Shown here: positions 1-8,180 of the stretch, piece after piece
Layout of the letters: each line of letters starts with the position of its first letter
How positions within the stretch are numbered: position 1 is the stretch's first letter
Assembly (NCBI RefSeq): GCF_001047075.2
Contig: NZ_DF968005.1
Span: 586,368 to 627,136 of the forward strand
DNA length: 40,769 bases
Direction: 5' to 3'
Source: Fructobacillus ficulneus
GTDB taxonomy: Bacteria > Bacillota > Bacilli > Lactobacillales > Lactobacillaceae
Notes under the pieces: model-generated
Told to the model about the DNA's origin: nothing
Databases searched by the model: none
The model's input: the letters and a program-made list of their open reading frames with translations, nothing else
Made by a program: the position numbers and the translations under genes

Positions 1-38
1 TAAAAATTGAAAGCCTGACTTTTGCCAAATAAATTACT

Positions 39-737
39 TTACAGTAACCATGTCCTCTTCATTGCATCCTCAAACGTTAGTTCTAAACCTTTAACAGGAG
101 ATGGATTTGTAATTTTAACTATCCCATATTCACCGATGTAAACCAAACCCTTTCGGATTACATATTCACAAGAAAAATCAATCTGACCATTTTTATTAAC
201 AAATTTAGCCTGGTTACCGGCAAAAACAATCTTTGAATTTTGTGGGTAAGCATCAGAACTAGCAGGCTTGTATCGATAAGAACCAGACATTTGTGGTGTC
301 GTCTTTTTCTGGTGGGCCTTTGTGTAGATACCGATATTACCCTCCGACGTCGAAAGAATTAAGTGCTTGTGGGAATCATCCCAGAACCCCTTAAATTTTA
401 GTGTTTGAATCGTAATTTCCATCTGACCTGTCCAGACATTTGTCACTCGATAGGTTCCACTTACCTGATCTCCTGCCTGAATACCAAAAATCCCAACCTC
501 AGGACTGTCACTTATTGTCCTCAAGGTAACGCGGTGATGACTAGTAATTTTCAATTGAGTAGCGACTTTTAATCCCACCAGAGATTCTGATAGTTGATGG
601 TCATAGGTCCCCTCGATATTGGTATTTTTGTCAATTCGATTTATAACCCAACTAGTTCCAACACCAATAACCAACAACGTCAGTATCAGTAAAGTGCAGA
701 CTTGCTTTTTCGAAAGTAATCGAGCAAATTTTTTCAT
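39..737 (-). CDS. Unrecognised membrane-anchored or secreted protein, about 232 aa
   Basis: I do not recognise this protein. I chose the ATG at 737 because an AGGAG ribosome site lies 7 bases upstream; an in-frame ATG at 788 has no such site. The N-terminus is basic (MKKFARLLSKKQ) followed by a hydrophobic segment at about residues 13-32, so it is a signal anchor or uncleaved signal peptide with the rest outside the cell. The outer part looks beta-rich and may hold two related modules, each opening with a G-T/S-Y motif (near residues 42 and 151). It has no cysteine catalytic motif, LPxTG or lipobox that I can see. The gene stands alone, separated from guaA by a terminator, and its codons look more AT-rich than those of its neighbours, so it may be lineage-specific. 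Confidence 0.7.
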   Translation of the reverse strand: MKKFARLLSKKQVCTLLILTLLVIGVGTSWVINRIDKNTNIEGTYDHQLSESLVGLKVATQLKITSHHRVTLRTISDSPEVGIFGIQAGDQVSGTYRVTNVWTGQMEITIQTLKFKGFWDDSHKHLILSTSEGNIGIYTKAHQKKTTPQMSGSYRYKPASSDAYPQNSKIVFAGNQAKFVNKNGQIDFSCEYVIRKGLVYIGEYGIVKITNPSPVKGLELTFEDAMKRTWLL

Positions 738-904
738 TTTTCTTCTCCTAGATACGTAATAACTAATTGAGTTATTCATTTTTATCAATTAAAATCAATC
801 CATTCTTCCCTCAAAAACAATGATTCTATTTTAACATATTGCCCGTGTCTGGTCGGATTGCTACTAACATGGCCAGATAGTATGGGCCTCAACTATAGTT
901 TCAA

Positions 905-942
905 CTAAAAAAAAACCTGTTCAAAGTGAACAAGGTCTTTTA
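905..942 (-). terminator. Rho-independent terminator of the gua operon
   Basis: On the minus strand a stem (CCTTGTTC pairing imperfectly with GAACAGG, loop about 5 bases) is followed by a run of nine or more T. It lies just after the guaA stop codon. Confidence 0.85.
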
Positions 943-962
943 AAAATCAAGCAATTTTATAT

Positions 963-2504
963 TTATTCCCACTCAACCGTTGCTGGTGGCTTAGCGGTAA
1001 TGTCGTACACGACTCGGTTAATGTGGTCGACTTCGTTAACAATCCGTGATGAGACCTTTTGCAAGACATCCCATGGCAAACGGGCAAAGTCAGCCGTCAT
1101 CCCATCAACAGAAGTGATGGCCCGAACAGCAATCGTGTATTCATAGGTTCTAAAGTCCCCCATGACCCCGACTGACTTATTGTTGGTCAAGACAGTAAAG
1201 TACTGCCAAACGTCGGCCTCAAGACCCGCCTTGGCGATTTCATCGCGCAAGATGTAGTCTGATTCACGAACAGTTTCCAAACGGTCTTCGGTGATGGCAC
1301 CCATGATACGGATACCCAAACCAGGACCAGGGAATGGCTGACGCCAAACCAATTCGTGGTCCATGTTTAACTCTTCCCCTAAGGCGCGAGCTTCATCCTT
1401 GAACAACTTGTTCAATGGTTCGATCAACTTGAAGTGCATTTCTTCTGGCAAGCCACCAACATTGTGGTGAGACTTGATGGTCTGAGCAGTGTCAGTTCCA
1501 GATTCGATGACATCAGTATACAAAGTTCCTTGAGCTAGGAAATCAACATCCTTCAACTTCAAGGCTTCATCGTTAAAGACTTCGATGAATTCGTTACCGA
1601 TAATCTTACGCTTTTGTTCAGGGTCAGTAACATCAGCCAACTTTGACAAGAAACGTTCTTGGGCATCAACCTTGATGATGTTCAAACCGAACTTGCCACC
1701 TAACATGTCCATAACTTGTTGGGCTTCGTTCTTCCGCAACAAACCGTGGTCAACGAAGATACAAGTTAATTGGTCACCGATGGCCTTTTGGAGCAAAACC
1801 CCAACAACTGAGGAATCAACCCCACCTGACAAACCGAGCAAGACCTTCTTGTCGCCAACTTCGGCACGAATCTTTTCGATTTGTTCATCGATAAAGCCGG
1901 CCATCGTCCATGAGGCGTCGGCACCAGCAACTTCGATAACGAAGTTCTTGATGATTTCCTTCCCATGTTCTGACAAAGTGGTTTCTGAATGGAATTGTAC
2001 TCCGTACAACCGGTCCTTGTCGTTAGCAATTGCAGCGATTGGTGTCTTTTCAGACCCAGCAGCAACGACGAAGTTTTCTGGCAACTTTGTCACGTTGTCT
2101 GAGTGAGACATCAAGACAACTTGTTCTTCGGGTGTGCCAGCAAAGAGCTTTGATGGTTCCGTTTGCTTGATGACAGTTTGACCAAATTCCCCGTTACCAG
2201 GGTTGGCTTCAACTTTTCCACCCAAGTGTTGGGCCATCAATTGCATGCCGTAGCAAACACCCAAAACAGGGATACCAAGCTTGAAGACTTCTGGATCAAT
2301 CTTGAAGGCATCGTCTTCATAAACTGACTTTGGTCCACCTGAGAGGATAATTCCTTTGGGGTTGTAGGCCTTGATTTCATCAATGGTCATCTTTGATGAC
2401 TTCAATTCAGAAAAAACGCCCAATTCACGGACACGGCGCGTGATTAATTGGTTGTATTGTGACCCATAGTCCAATACTAAGATTTTGTCATTACCTGTGG
2501 TCAT
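963..2504 (-). CDS. guaA: GMP synthase (glutamine-hydrolysing)
   Basis: This enzyme converts XMP, ATP and glutamine to GMP in the cytoplasm, the last step of guanine nucleotide synthesis. The N-terminal class I glutamine amidotransferase domain (about 1-200) shows the nucleophile motif GVCYGMQ and the partner VQFHSE. The ATP-pyrophosphatase domain shows the P-loop LSGGVDSSV near residue 225. The C-terminal dimerisation domain ends with the typical KPPATVEWE. The length of 513 aa is normal. The ATG lies 3 bases after the stop of the upstream IMPDH-like gene and has only a weak ribosome site, so translation is probably coupled. It is the last gene of the riboswitch-controlled operon. Confidence 0.97.
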   Translation of the reverse strand: MTTGNDKILVLDYGSQYNQLITRRVRELGVFSELKSSKMTIDEIKAYNPKGIILSGGPKSVYEDDAFKIDPEVFKLGIPVLGVCYGMQLMAQHLGGKVEANPGNGEFGQTVIKQTEPSKLFAGTPEEQVVLMSHSDNVTKLPENFVVAAGSEKTPIAAIANDKDRLYGVQFHSETTLSEHGKEIIKNFVIEVAGADASWTMAGFIDEQIEKIRAEVGDKKVLLGLSGGVDSSVVGVLLQKAIGDQLTCIFVDHGLLRKNEAQQVMDMLGGKFGLNIIKVDAQERFLSKLADVTDPEQKRKIIGNEFIEVFNDEALKLKDVDFLAQGTLYTDVIESGTDTAQTIKSHHNVGGLPEEMHFKLIEPLNKLFKDEARALGEELNMDHELVWRQPFPGPGLGIRIMGAITEDRLETVRESDYILRDEIAKAGLEADVWQYFTVLTNNKSVGVMGDFRTYEYTIAVRAITSVDGMTADFARLPWDVLQKVSSRIVNEVDHINRVVYDITAKPPATVEWE

Positions 2505-2507
2505 GGC

Positions 2508-3467
2508 TTAGTCTCTTTCTTGTTCAACGTAGTTCGGTGCTTTTTTCGTAATTTCCACATCGTGGGGGTGTGATTCTTTCAAGCCATTATCCGTAATTTG
2601 GACAAATTGCGCTTTCTCTTTCAAATCAACAACCGTATGTGACCCAGTATAACCCATTCCGGCCCGGAGCCCACCATCAATTTGGAAAACAGCATCGGCT
2701 GGAACTTCTTCTTTGGCAAGGTAATCTGAAACCATCACCAGGTCAGCCCCACCGGCCAAGGCTTTAACAACATCCCCAGAATAGTGGATTCCACCCTGGG
2801 CAATCACAGCCTTGTTCAATGGGGTAGCTACTTCAGCCAAGCCCATCACTGTCGTCAAGAATGGATAGTGGATATCATCTGGCCAGGCAGAATGGACTGA
2901 CCGACCAGCGATAACGGCGTCAGCGCCCAAGGCCAAAACCTTTTCTGCTGCGGCTGGGTCTTCCAAGGTTCCAACTGCCAAAACGGCGTTTTGCAATTGA
3001 TCCTTCACAGCCTTGATAGCTGCGGCAACTTCTTCCGTTACGTCATCATTTAAGTACAAGAAGACGGCTGATACGCCGGCTTCAACCAAGGCTGCTACGC
3101 GGTCTTGGACATCAGCTGTTAACCAAACCTCGGCTCCAACGGCGTATGTTTCGTCAGCGGCAGTCAAAGTCTGTGGGCTCACTGCCAAATCAACAGCTGT
3201 TCCCTTAATGGCAACAACTTGAGCTGCTTGATCTTCAATCTTTTCAGTTGCTGGTACCAAGCCTAAACCACCTGATTGCGCAATTGCCAAGATTACTTCC
3301 TTGGCATCAGCTGCTGGGTTCAATGGTGCCCCAGCCAATGGGTTGGCTAATTCTAAGGCACCCAATTTTGTTTTCAAATCAACTAAGTGAGGCAAAACAT
3401 TTGATGCTGCTGGCACGAGCAAGGTTTCATCGTAGCCCAGTCCGTGTTGTGCATGTGTGTCAGTCAT
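2508..3467 (-). CDS. IMP dehydrogenase-like protein lacking the catalytic residues
   Basis: This 319-aa protein is clearly a paralog of IMP dehydrogenase. It starts with the family pattern YDETLLVP...VDL and ends with GLRAGMGYTGSH, KEKAQFVQIT, ESHPHDVEITKKAPNY, which is the canonical bacterial IMPDH C-terminus. Between these the catalytic parts are gone. The SAMDTVTE strand reads GAPLNPAADA, the cysteine loop (GIGPGSICTTR in GuaB) reads AGRSVHSAWPDD with no cysteine, the substrate aspartate loop is changed, and the whole flap with its Arg-Tyr pair is deleted. It also has no CBS domains. A GGGAG site sits 5 bases before the ATG, and the gene is intact between guaB and guaA. I infer a pseudoenzyme, perhaps a regulatory or structural partner of GuaB or GuaA. 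It is unlikely to be an active IMPDH or GMP reductase. Confidence 0.85.
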   Translation of the reverse strand: MTDTHAQHGLGYDETLLVPAASNVLPHLVDLKTKLGALELANPLAGAPLNPAADAKEVILAIAQSGGLGLVPATEKIEDQAAQVVAIKGTAVDLAVSPQTLTAADETYAVGAEVWLTADVQDRVAALVEAGVSAVFLYLNDDVTEEVAAAIKAVKDQLQNAVLAVGTLEDPAAAEKVLALGADAVIAGRSVHSAWPDDIHYPFLTTVMGLAEVATPLNKAVIAQGGIHYSGDVVKALAGGADLVMVSDYLAKEEVPADAVFQIDGGLRAGMGYTGSHTVVDLKEKAQFVQITDNGLKESHPHDVEITKKAPNYVEQERD

Positions 3468-3503
3468 AATTTCTCCCGATCAATCGTTTAGTGTTCGCAA
3501 AAA

Positions 3504-4616
3504 TTACAAAGAAGCTTGGTAGTCAAAGACACCAGTGGTCTTTTCGACGTTATCAGCTTGGTCGATGGCTTCTTGGACAGTTTTAACACCCATTTCAGCC
3601 ATTTCATGGCGGACGTGGTCCAAAATTGGCCCTAAGATATCAGCCAAAGTACCCTTGTAGGCAACGCGGGCTTCAATTCCTTCTGGAACCATCTTCTTGG
3701 CTTCATTAACTTCACCTTGGAAGTACCGGTCCTTTGACCCGTTTTCCATGGCTGCAATTGAACCCATGCCCCGGTAGAACTTAAACTTTTGGCCGTTGTC
3801 TTCAAAGACCTCACCAGGAGTTTCCTTTGTTCCTGAGAACATTGAACCGAGCATCACGGCATTTCCACCCATGGCAATCGCCTTCATGATGTCATCAGCG
3901 GTCTTAGCCCCACCATCAGCGATGATGGTCTTACCACGGCGCTTAGCTTCCTTAGCAGCGTCACGAATAGCTGACAACTGTGGTACACCGATTCCGGCGA
4001 CAACACGAGTTGTACAAATTGAACCAGGTCCGATTCCAACTTTAACCACATCGGCACCGGCATCGTAAAGGTCTGAAGCAGCTCCCTCTGTGGCGATGTT
4101 ACCGGCAATAATGTTGACATCTGGGAAAGCATCCTTAACTTCACGAACCTTGCGTAAAACGCCTTCTGATTGGCCGTGGGCAGAATCCAAGATAATAGCA
4201 TCGGCACCGGCATCAACCATGGCACCAGCCCGGTCAACCGTATCGTTAGTAACACCAACAGCACCGGCAACAATCAAGGCACCATTAGCATCAGTTGCCG
4301 CATTGGGAAACTTTTCCAAATCAACGGGGTGGGCCTTAACCTTAGCAATTTCACCTGCTTGGGCAGCAATTGTCATGTTCTTGTGAACGACACCAAGACC
4401 ACCAAACTGGGCCAAAGTAATGGCAAAGTTGGCTTCAGTGACTGTATCCATTGCAGCGGAAAGCAAAGGGATTTTGAGCTTCAAAGTTGGTGTCAACTCA
4501 GTTTCAAGAGAAACATCATCTAATGCTACGTCGTCTTGTTTAGGGGCTGACATTTGCATGTCATCAAAAGTCAAACCCATTGGGACGAACTTATTTTTGA
4601 TCTTAAATTCTGCCAT
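3504..4616 (-). CDS. guaB: IMP dehydrogenase, short form without CBS domains
   Basis: It oxidises IMP to XMP with NAD+, the committed step to GMP. The catalytic TIM barrel is intact: SAAMDTVTEA, the loop GIGPGSICTTR with the catalytic cysteine, IADGGAKT, YRGMGS, and the flap PEGIEARVAYKG with its Arg and Tyr. The usual pair of CBS domains (about 120 residues) is absent: the chain passes directly from VHKNMTIAAQ to NGALIVAGAVGV. The C-terminus also lacks the ESHPHD segment that its neighbour retains. I chose the ATG at 4616 (GAGGAG site 4 bases upstream, MAEFKIKNK), giving 370 aa; a TTG at 4652 lies inside the leader terminator and is not credible. Confidence 0.95.
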   Translation of the reverse strand: MAEFKIKNKFVPMGLTFDDMQMSAPKQDDVALDDVSLETELTPTLKLKIPLLSAAMDTVTEANFAITLAQFGGLGVVHKNMTIAAQAGEIAKVKAHPVDLEKFPNAATDANGALIVAGAVGVTNDTVDRAGAMVDAGADAIILDSAHGQSEGVLRKVREVKDAFPDVNIIAGNIATEGAASDLYDAGADVVKVGIGPGSICTTRVVAGIGVPQLSAIRDAAKEAKRRGKTIIADGGAKTADDIMKAIAMGGNAVMLGSMFSGTKETPGEVFEDNGQKFKFYRGMGSIAAMENGSKDRYFQGEVNEAKKMVPEGIEARVAYKGTLADILGPILDHVRHEMAEMGVKTVQEAIDQADNVEKTTGVFDYQASL

Positions 4617-4650
4617 GATTCTCCTCACCATCTGTACAAATATATCTACC

Positions 4651-4690
4651 AAAAAAGCACTTTGCTAGCAATAACAGCTCCGCAAAATGC
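4651..4690 (-). terminator. Riboswitch expression-platform terminator before guaB
   Basis: On the minus strand GCATTTTGC pairs with GCAAAGTGC (9 bp with one G-T), the stem continues imperfectly inside, and six T follow. It lies between the guanine aptamer and the guaB ribosome site, so it is the ligand-controlled terminator. Confidence 0.9.
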
Positions 4691-4715
4691 TCCCTAAAAA
4701 GTTTAGAAGTTCGCA

Positions 4716-4785
4716 TTCACGGATAGTCACGGCTTTGGGTGCGTGGTAGAGACTGCTGGCCATTTTCCAGCGATATATCTGTAAA
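4716..4785 (-). promoter_or_regulatory. Guanine riboswitch aptamer (purine class)
   Basis: The minus-strand RNA shows the purine-riboswitch core in order: TATA junction, P2 GCTGG/CCAGC with loop ending ATGG, junction AGTCTCTACC, P3 CACG/CGTG with loop CACCCAAAGC, and the closing GACTAT. The C in GACTAT is the specificity base that marks guanine rather than adenine sensing. P1 pairs TTTACAG with CCGTGAA with one mismatch. Loop 3 differs from the usual CCGTAAA. It begins about 15 bases after the predicted transcription start and is followed by a terminator, so guanine should switch the guaB-guaA operon off. Confidence 0.9.
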
Positions 4786-4807
4786 TTCCTCTTAAATTGT
4801 TATATCT

Positions 4808-4836
4808 ATTGTACTTGGTTTTTTCTCATTTAGCAA
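4808..4836 (-). promoter_or_regulatory. Promoter of the guaB operon
   Basis: A TTGCTA -35 box (4831-4836) and TACAAT -10 box (4808-4813) are separated by 17 bases on the minus strand. Transcription would start near 4800, just ahead of the aptamer. Confidence 0.75.
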
Positions 4837-4857
4837 TAAAAATTTCCGAACATTCAA

Positions 4858-4897
4858 ATAAAAAATGCTGGTTCCACATTTCGCGGACAACCAGCAT
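4858..4897 (-). terminator. Terminator after the YitT-family gene
   Basis: The minus strand has the perfect 9-bp stem ATGCTGGTT/AACCAGCAT with a 15-base loop, followed by a T run. It lies 5 bases beyond the stop codon at 4903. Confidence 0.88.
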
Positions 4898-4902
4898 CAG
4901 TT

Positions 4903-5892
4903 TTATTTTGAATCGTCTTGATGTTGCTCTTTAAGTTGTTCCAACTGGTCAGCTAATTGTTGTTCAGCTTCCAATTGGGCGTCAATCGTGACCGCCTTGG
5001 GCCCCATTGATTTTTTCATTTGCAACTGCCGGTCGGCATCGAGGAATTCACCTGCCACCGAAACAGTTGATAAGAAGTTAATAAAGGCCCGCGGATCAAC
5101 TGCACGAACAGTTTCTTGCATTTCAAAAAGTTCAAACCGTGATAGAACCATCATCAAGGTTGTTGACTCACGCTTAGTGTATGCACCTTCTGAGGGCAAG
5201 ATAGTAATACCGCGAATTAAGTCACGGTGCAAAGCATCGATAACCTCTTCGCCCTTAGAAGTGACAATCATTGCCGTCAATTTCTGATATCCGGTATAGA
5301 TACTGTCAATCATCCGTCCAGTCGCATAAATACCAATCAAAGTATAAAGGGCGTTCTGCCAGCCAATAAATGATCCAGACAAAAGAACAATGATGAAATT
5401 GACCATATTTGAGAAGACACCAATCGACTTTCCTGTTCGTTTCTGAACCACCATCGAAATGATATCAAGGCCACCAGTTGAAAAACCATAACGAAGGGCA
5501 ATTCCTACGGAAGCACCGACTAACAATCCCCCAAAGAGTGAGGCCAGCAAAGGCTGGGTCGTAAAGTGGTGAACCGGCACGAAAATCAAACAAAATGAAA
5601 CGGCGACCGCATTCAGAAATGATAAGATAGTAAACTTACCGCCAATCAATTTCCAACCCATAATTCCAATTGGGATGTTAAAAATCAAGAAGAATAATCC
5701 GGTTGGAATATGCACATGCCAAAAATCCAATGTCAAAAGTGACAACAACTGGGAAACCCCGTTAATTCCAACTGAGAAAATGTCATTTGGGATTAAAAAA
5801 TAGTTCAGACCGAAGACCTGAAGACCCACAGAAATGATAAAAACAGCACCAGTTAAGGCACTCTTCCGCCAAGATTTAATACGAGCTTGCAT
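4903..5892 (-). CDS. YitT-family membrane protein (YitT_membrane plus DUF2179)
   Basis: The N-terminal two thirds carry about five or six hydrophobic segments typical of the YitT family, including GLNYFLIPNDIFSVGINGVS and the conserved FSTGGLDII. The C-terminal soluble domain (about residues 210-290; EEVIDALHRDLIRGITILP, GAYT) matches the DUF2179 domain. The end is a charged, glutamine-rich helix. The transported substrate of this family is not established. I chose the ATG at 5892 (GAGG 5 bases upstream, MQARIKSWRK); a TTG at 5928 has no ribosome site. The gene appears to be a single transcription unit with its own terminator. Confidence 0.85.
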   Translation of the reverse strand: MQARIKSWRKSALTGAVFIISVGLQVFGLNYFLIPNDIFSVGINGVSQLLSLLTLDFWHVHIPTGLFFLIFNIPIGIMGWKLIGGKFTILSFLNAVAVSFCLIFVPVHHFTTQPLLASLFGGLLVGASVGIALRYGFSTGGLDIISMVVQKRTGKSIGVFSNMVNFIIVLLSGSFIGWQNALYTLIGIYATGRMIDSIYTGYQKLTAMIVTSKGEEVIDALHRDLIRGITILPSEGAYTKRESTTLMMVLSRFELFEMQETVRAVDPRAFINFLSTVSVAGEFLDADRQLQMKKSMGPKAVTIDAQLEAEQQLADQLEQLKEQHQDDSK

Positions 5893-5983
5893 GGCAGCCT
5901 CACTTTCAAAAAAGAATTTTGTATTCAAGTTTCATAATATCATAGACTAGCCCCATCTACAGCCCTTGATTTTAAAAATTTCA

Positions 5984-6014
5984 AAGAAAAATGACTAGGG
6001 ATTTCCCTAGTCAT
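5984..6014 (-). terminator. Terminator after the flippase gene
   Basis: A perfect 10-bp stem ATGACTAGGG/CCCTAGTCAT with a 4-base loop is followed on the minus strand by TTTTCTTTG. It lies 20 bases beyond the stop codon. Confidence 0.88.
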
Positions 6015-6034
6015 TCAGGCTTTAAACGATATTG

Positions 6035-8071
6035 TTATTTTTGACCGCGTGCCAAAACTTGGCGCAACAAGCCCATCTTCTTGTACAAGATAACCAAGAC
6101 GACTAAACCGGCACCAACACCTAAGGCAGTGGCTAAGCCAGCCCCGATCTTAGACGTTGCCGCCAAAAGATAATGGGTTGAAAGCCAGGACACTGCAAAG
6201 GCAACAATTGCCATTATAATCGCAGCAACATAAGTCTTTGTCATGGTTGTCCGAATCGTTCCTAATGAGACGTGGTACTCTCGTTTGAGGAACTTCATCA
6301 TCAAAATCAATGACCAACCCAATCCAAGGGCGGTAGCAATCAAGGCCCCCATCCCCTGGAAGAGGTAAATCAAGGGTGCTTGGACAATTAGCTTAATCAA
6401 GAAGCCCCAACCAAAGGCCCGCATCACCTCTGTTCCATGGGACAAGGCCTGTAAGATAAAGGCCAAGAGCATGAAGAAGGACATAATTACCGTCAAAAAT
6501 GCGGAGAACTGCAAGAGGTAAACCCCTTCTTGAACAGTATGGTCGATTGGGTAGAAGAACCGGTAGAGCGGGTCAGCGATGGCATACATCCCCAATGCCG
6601 ATGGAATAAGGACCAGTGAGGTTAGGCGCAAAACCGCTACCAACTGTTCCTTCAACTCCTTGGCATTCCCAGCCGCTTTCTTAGCAGCCAAGATTGGCAA
6701 GGCCGTCGCAGCGATACTAGTGGCAAAGGAAATCACGATCATGACCAACTTATTCGGATTAGCCGAAAAGAGGGCGAATTGAATTTGTAAATTATTAGCC
6801 GTTGAATGGAAGAAGGTCTTCATCAATGGGAAGTAGGTGTACTGGTCAACGAACAAGAAGAGGTTGGTTGATGACCCAATCACGACAAAAGGCCATGATT
6901 CCTTCAAGATACTCCAAACCAGGTCCAAAGCCTTAGCAGTGGGTTCTGGTGTCTTTTCATCAGAGCTAGCGCTGCGACCGGCATTGCTCCGCTGAGCTAA
7001 GACCGCCTGCTCATCCGGCACACCCGCAACTGGGTGAATTAACCGTGCATAGCGGACCCAGCCATAGCCCAAGACCGCCATTGAGAACAAGGCTCCAATA
7101 AAGGCAGCAAAGGTGGATTGAACAACCGCACCGGTCCAGTTACTGCTATCATGGCTCAAAACCAACCATGTTGCTCCAAGCAAATAAATCACCCGGCCAA
7201 CTTGTTCAAAGATATCAGACATGGCCGAGATGTGCATTAACTGGTGACCTTGAAAAATCCCTCGAATCATTGACATAACCGGGAAAATCAGGACAGCCGG
7301 AGCCAAGGAATGTAAGACTGGCACAACCGCCGAGTTGCCATTCGACAAGGCCGGTGCAGCCACATAAAGCAAAATTGAGAAGACAATTCCCAAAATCACA
7401 CCAATTTGCAAGGACTTGATTGTCAAAGACCAGAGACCCTTTTGATCTTTTTTGGCAATTAACTGAGCCATGACCTTCGAAATCGCCGATGGAAATCCAA
7501 AGGTCGCAATCGAAAGCAAAATAGCATAGATGTTATAACCCTGAGAAAACAAGGCGTTTCCCTGGTTGGCTGCTTGGCCTAACATCGCTAACCATGGCAA
7601 GATGTAGACTGCCCCGAGCAGCCGGGACACGATGTTTCCTAACGACAGCCAAAAAGATCCGCGAACCAGGGCATTATTGCCCCCACCTTGACTTTGGTCT
7701 AAGGCCTGACTATCACTAGCCGACTGGCCAAAACTAGCAACAGCTTCATCAGCTAAGGTCGTGACTTCATCACCCTGACTTGCGGCCCAATCTTGCTGGT
7801 TCTTTTGGCGAGTTTCTTGTCGCTTAACTAGATCTTTCGACGCTTTTTGCCGGGCCTTTTTTTCTGATGAAAAAGACCACCAACTCTGCTTTTTACTATA
7901 GGGTTTATTTAACCGTGACTTGCCAAAGGACTTCGCCCGCCGGCTTTTTGGCCGTAAGTTTACTTCCAACTTGGCTAAGAGTTCATCCGCCGTTAACAAT
8001 TGGTTATCAAGGGCACTACGGTCAAGTGGTCCTTGCTTTTTTTCTTGATTTTGATTTGAATCCTGGGACAT
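6035..8071 (-). CDS. MurJ/SpoVB-type (MOP superfamily) lipid flippase with long N-terminal tail
   Basis: From about residue 130 the protein is a multi-pass membrane protein of the MATE-like MVF/SpoVB family: GSFWLSLGNIVSRLLGAVYILPW, followed by roughly 14 hydrophobic segments. In Gram-positive bacteria the closest described relatives are the YtgP/MurJ lipid II flippases and polysaccharide transporters, so a role in moving a wall precursor across the membrane is likely but not proven. The first 130 residues are unusual: hydrophilic, rich in Lys, Gln and Ser, and probably cytoplasmic, making the protein 678 aa against about 540 for the family. I chose the ATG at 8071 because AAAGGTG lies 8 bases upstream. 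It follows leuS with a 109-base gap and may be co-transcribed with it. Confidence 0.85.
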   Translation of the reverse strand: MSQDSNQNQEKKQGPLDRSALDNQLLTADELLAKLEVNLRPKSRRAKSFGKSRLNKPYSKKQSWWSFSSEKKARQKASKDLVKRQETRQKNQQDWAASQGDEVTTLADEAVASFGQSASDSQALDQSQGGGNNALVRGSFWLSLGNIVSRLLGAVYILPWLAMLGQAANQGNALFSQGYNIYAILLSIATFGFPSAISKVMAQLIAKKDQKGLWSLTIKSLQIGVILGIVFSILLYVAAPALSNGNSAVVPVLHSLAPAVLIFPVMSMIRGIFQGHQLMHISAMSDIFEQVGRVIYLLGATWLVLSHDSSNWTGAVVQSTFAAFIGALFSMAVLGYGWVRYARLIHPVAGVPDEQAVLAQRSNAGRSASSDEKTPEPTAKALDLVWSILKESWPFVVIGSSTNLFLFVDQYTYFPLMKTFFHSTANNLQIQFALFSANPNKLVMIVISFATSIAATALPILAAKKAAGNAKELKEQLVAVLRLTSLVLIPSALGMYAIADPLYRFFYPIDHTVQEGVYLLQFSAFLTVIMSFFMLLAFILQALSHGTEVMRAFGWGFLIKLIVQAPLIYLFQGMGALIATALGLGWSLILMMKFLKREYHVSLGTIRTTMTKTYVAAIIMAIVAFAVSWLSTHYLLAATSKIGAGLATALGVGAGLVVLVILYKKMGLLRQVLARGQK

Positions 8072-8101
8072 GCTTTTATCACCTTTAAATATGTATCCCG
8101 G

Positions 8102-8119
8102 CGGTTGGTTAAACAACCG
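8102..8119 (-). other. Hairpin without T tract between leuS and the flippase gene
   Basis: CGGTTG pairs with CAACCG around a 6-base loop. No T run follows on either strand, so it is not a standard terminator; it may be an RNA processing or stability element, or chance. Confidence 0.35.
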
Positions 8120-8180
8120 TCAGGTCAATCTTGGAATCATTAGCATTAATCAGCTAAAGACTAAGATAACACGTTACCTC

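Noticed and set aside
1-38. Terminator of the first gene
   Set aside because: There is a short A/T-rich stretch but no convincing stem before the window edge.
1585-2106. Plus-strand ORF of 173 codons opposite guaA
   Set aside because: It is the antisense of a well-conserved enzyme, has no ribosome site or promoter, and its translation has no recognisable features. Similar antisense frames opposite guaB, leuS, tuf, ffh and others were dismissed for the same reason.
8102-8119. Terminator between leuS and the flippase gene
   Set aside because: The stem is good but no T tract follows on the minus strand, so I listed it only as a hairpin.
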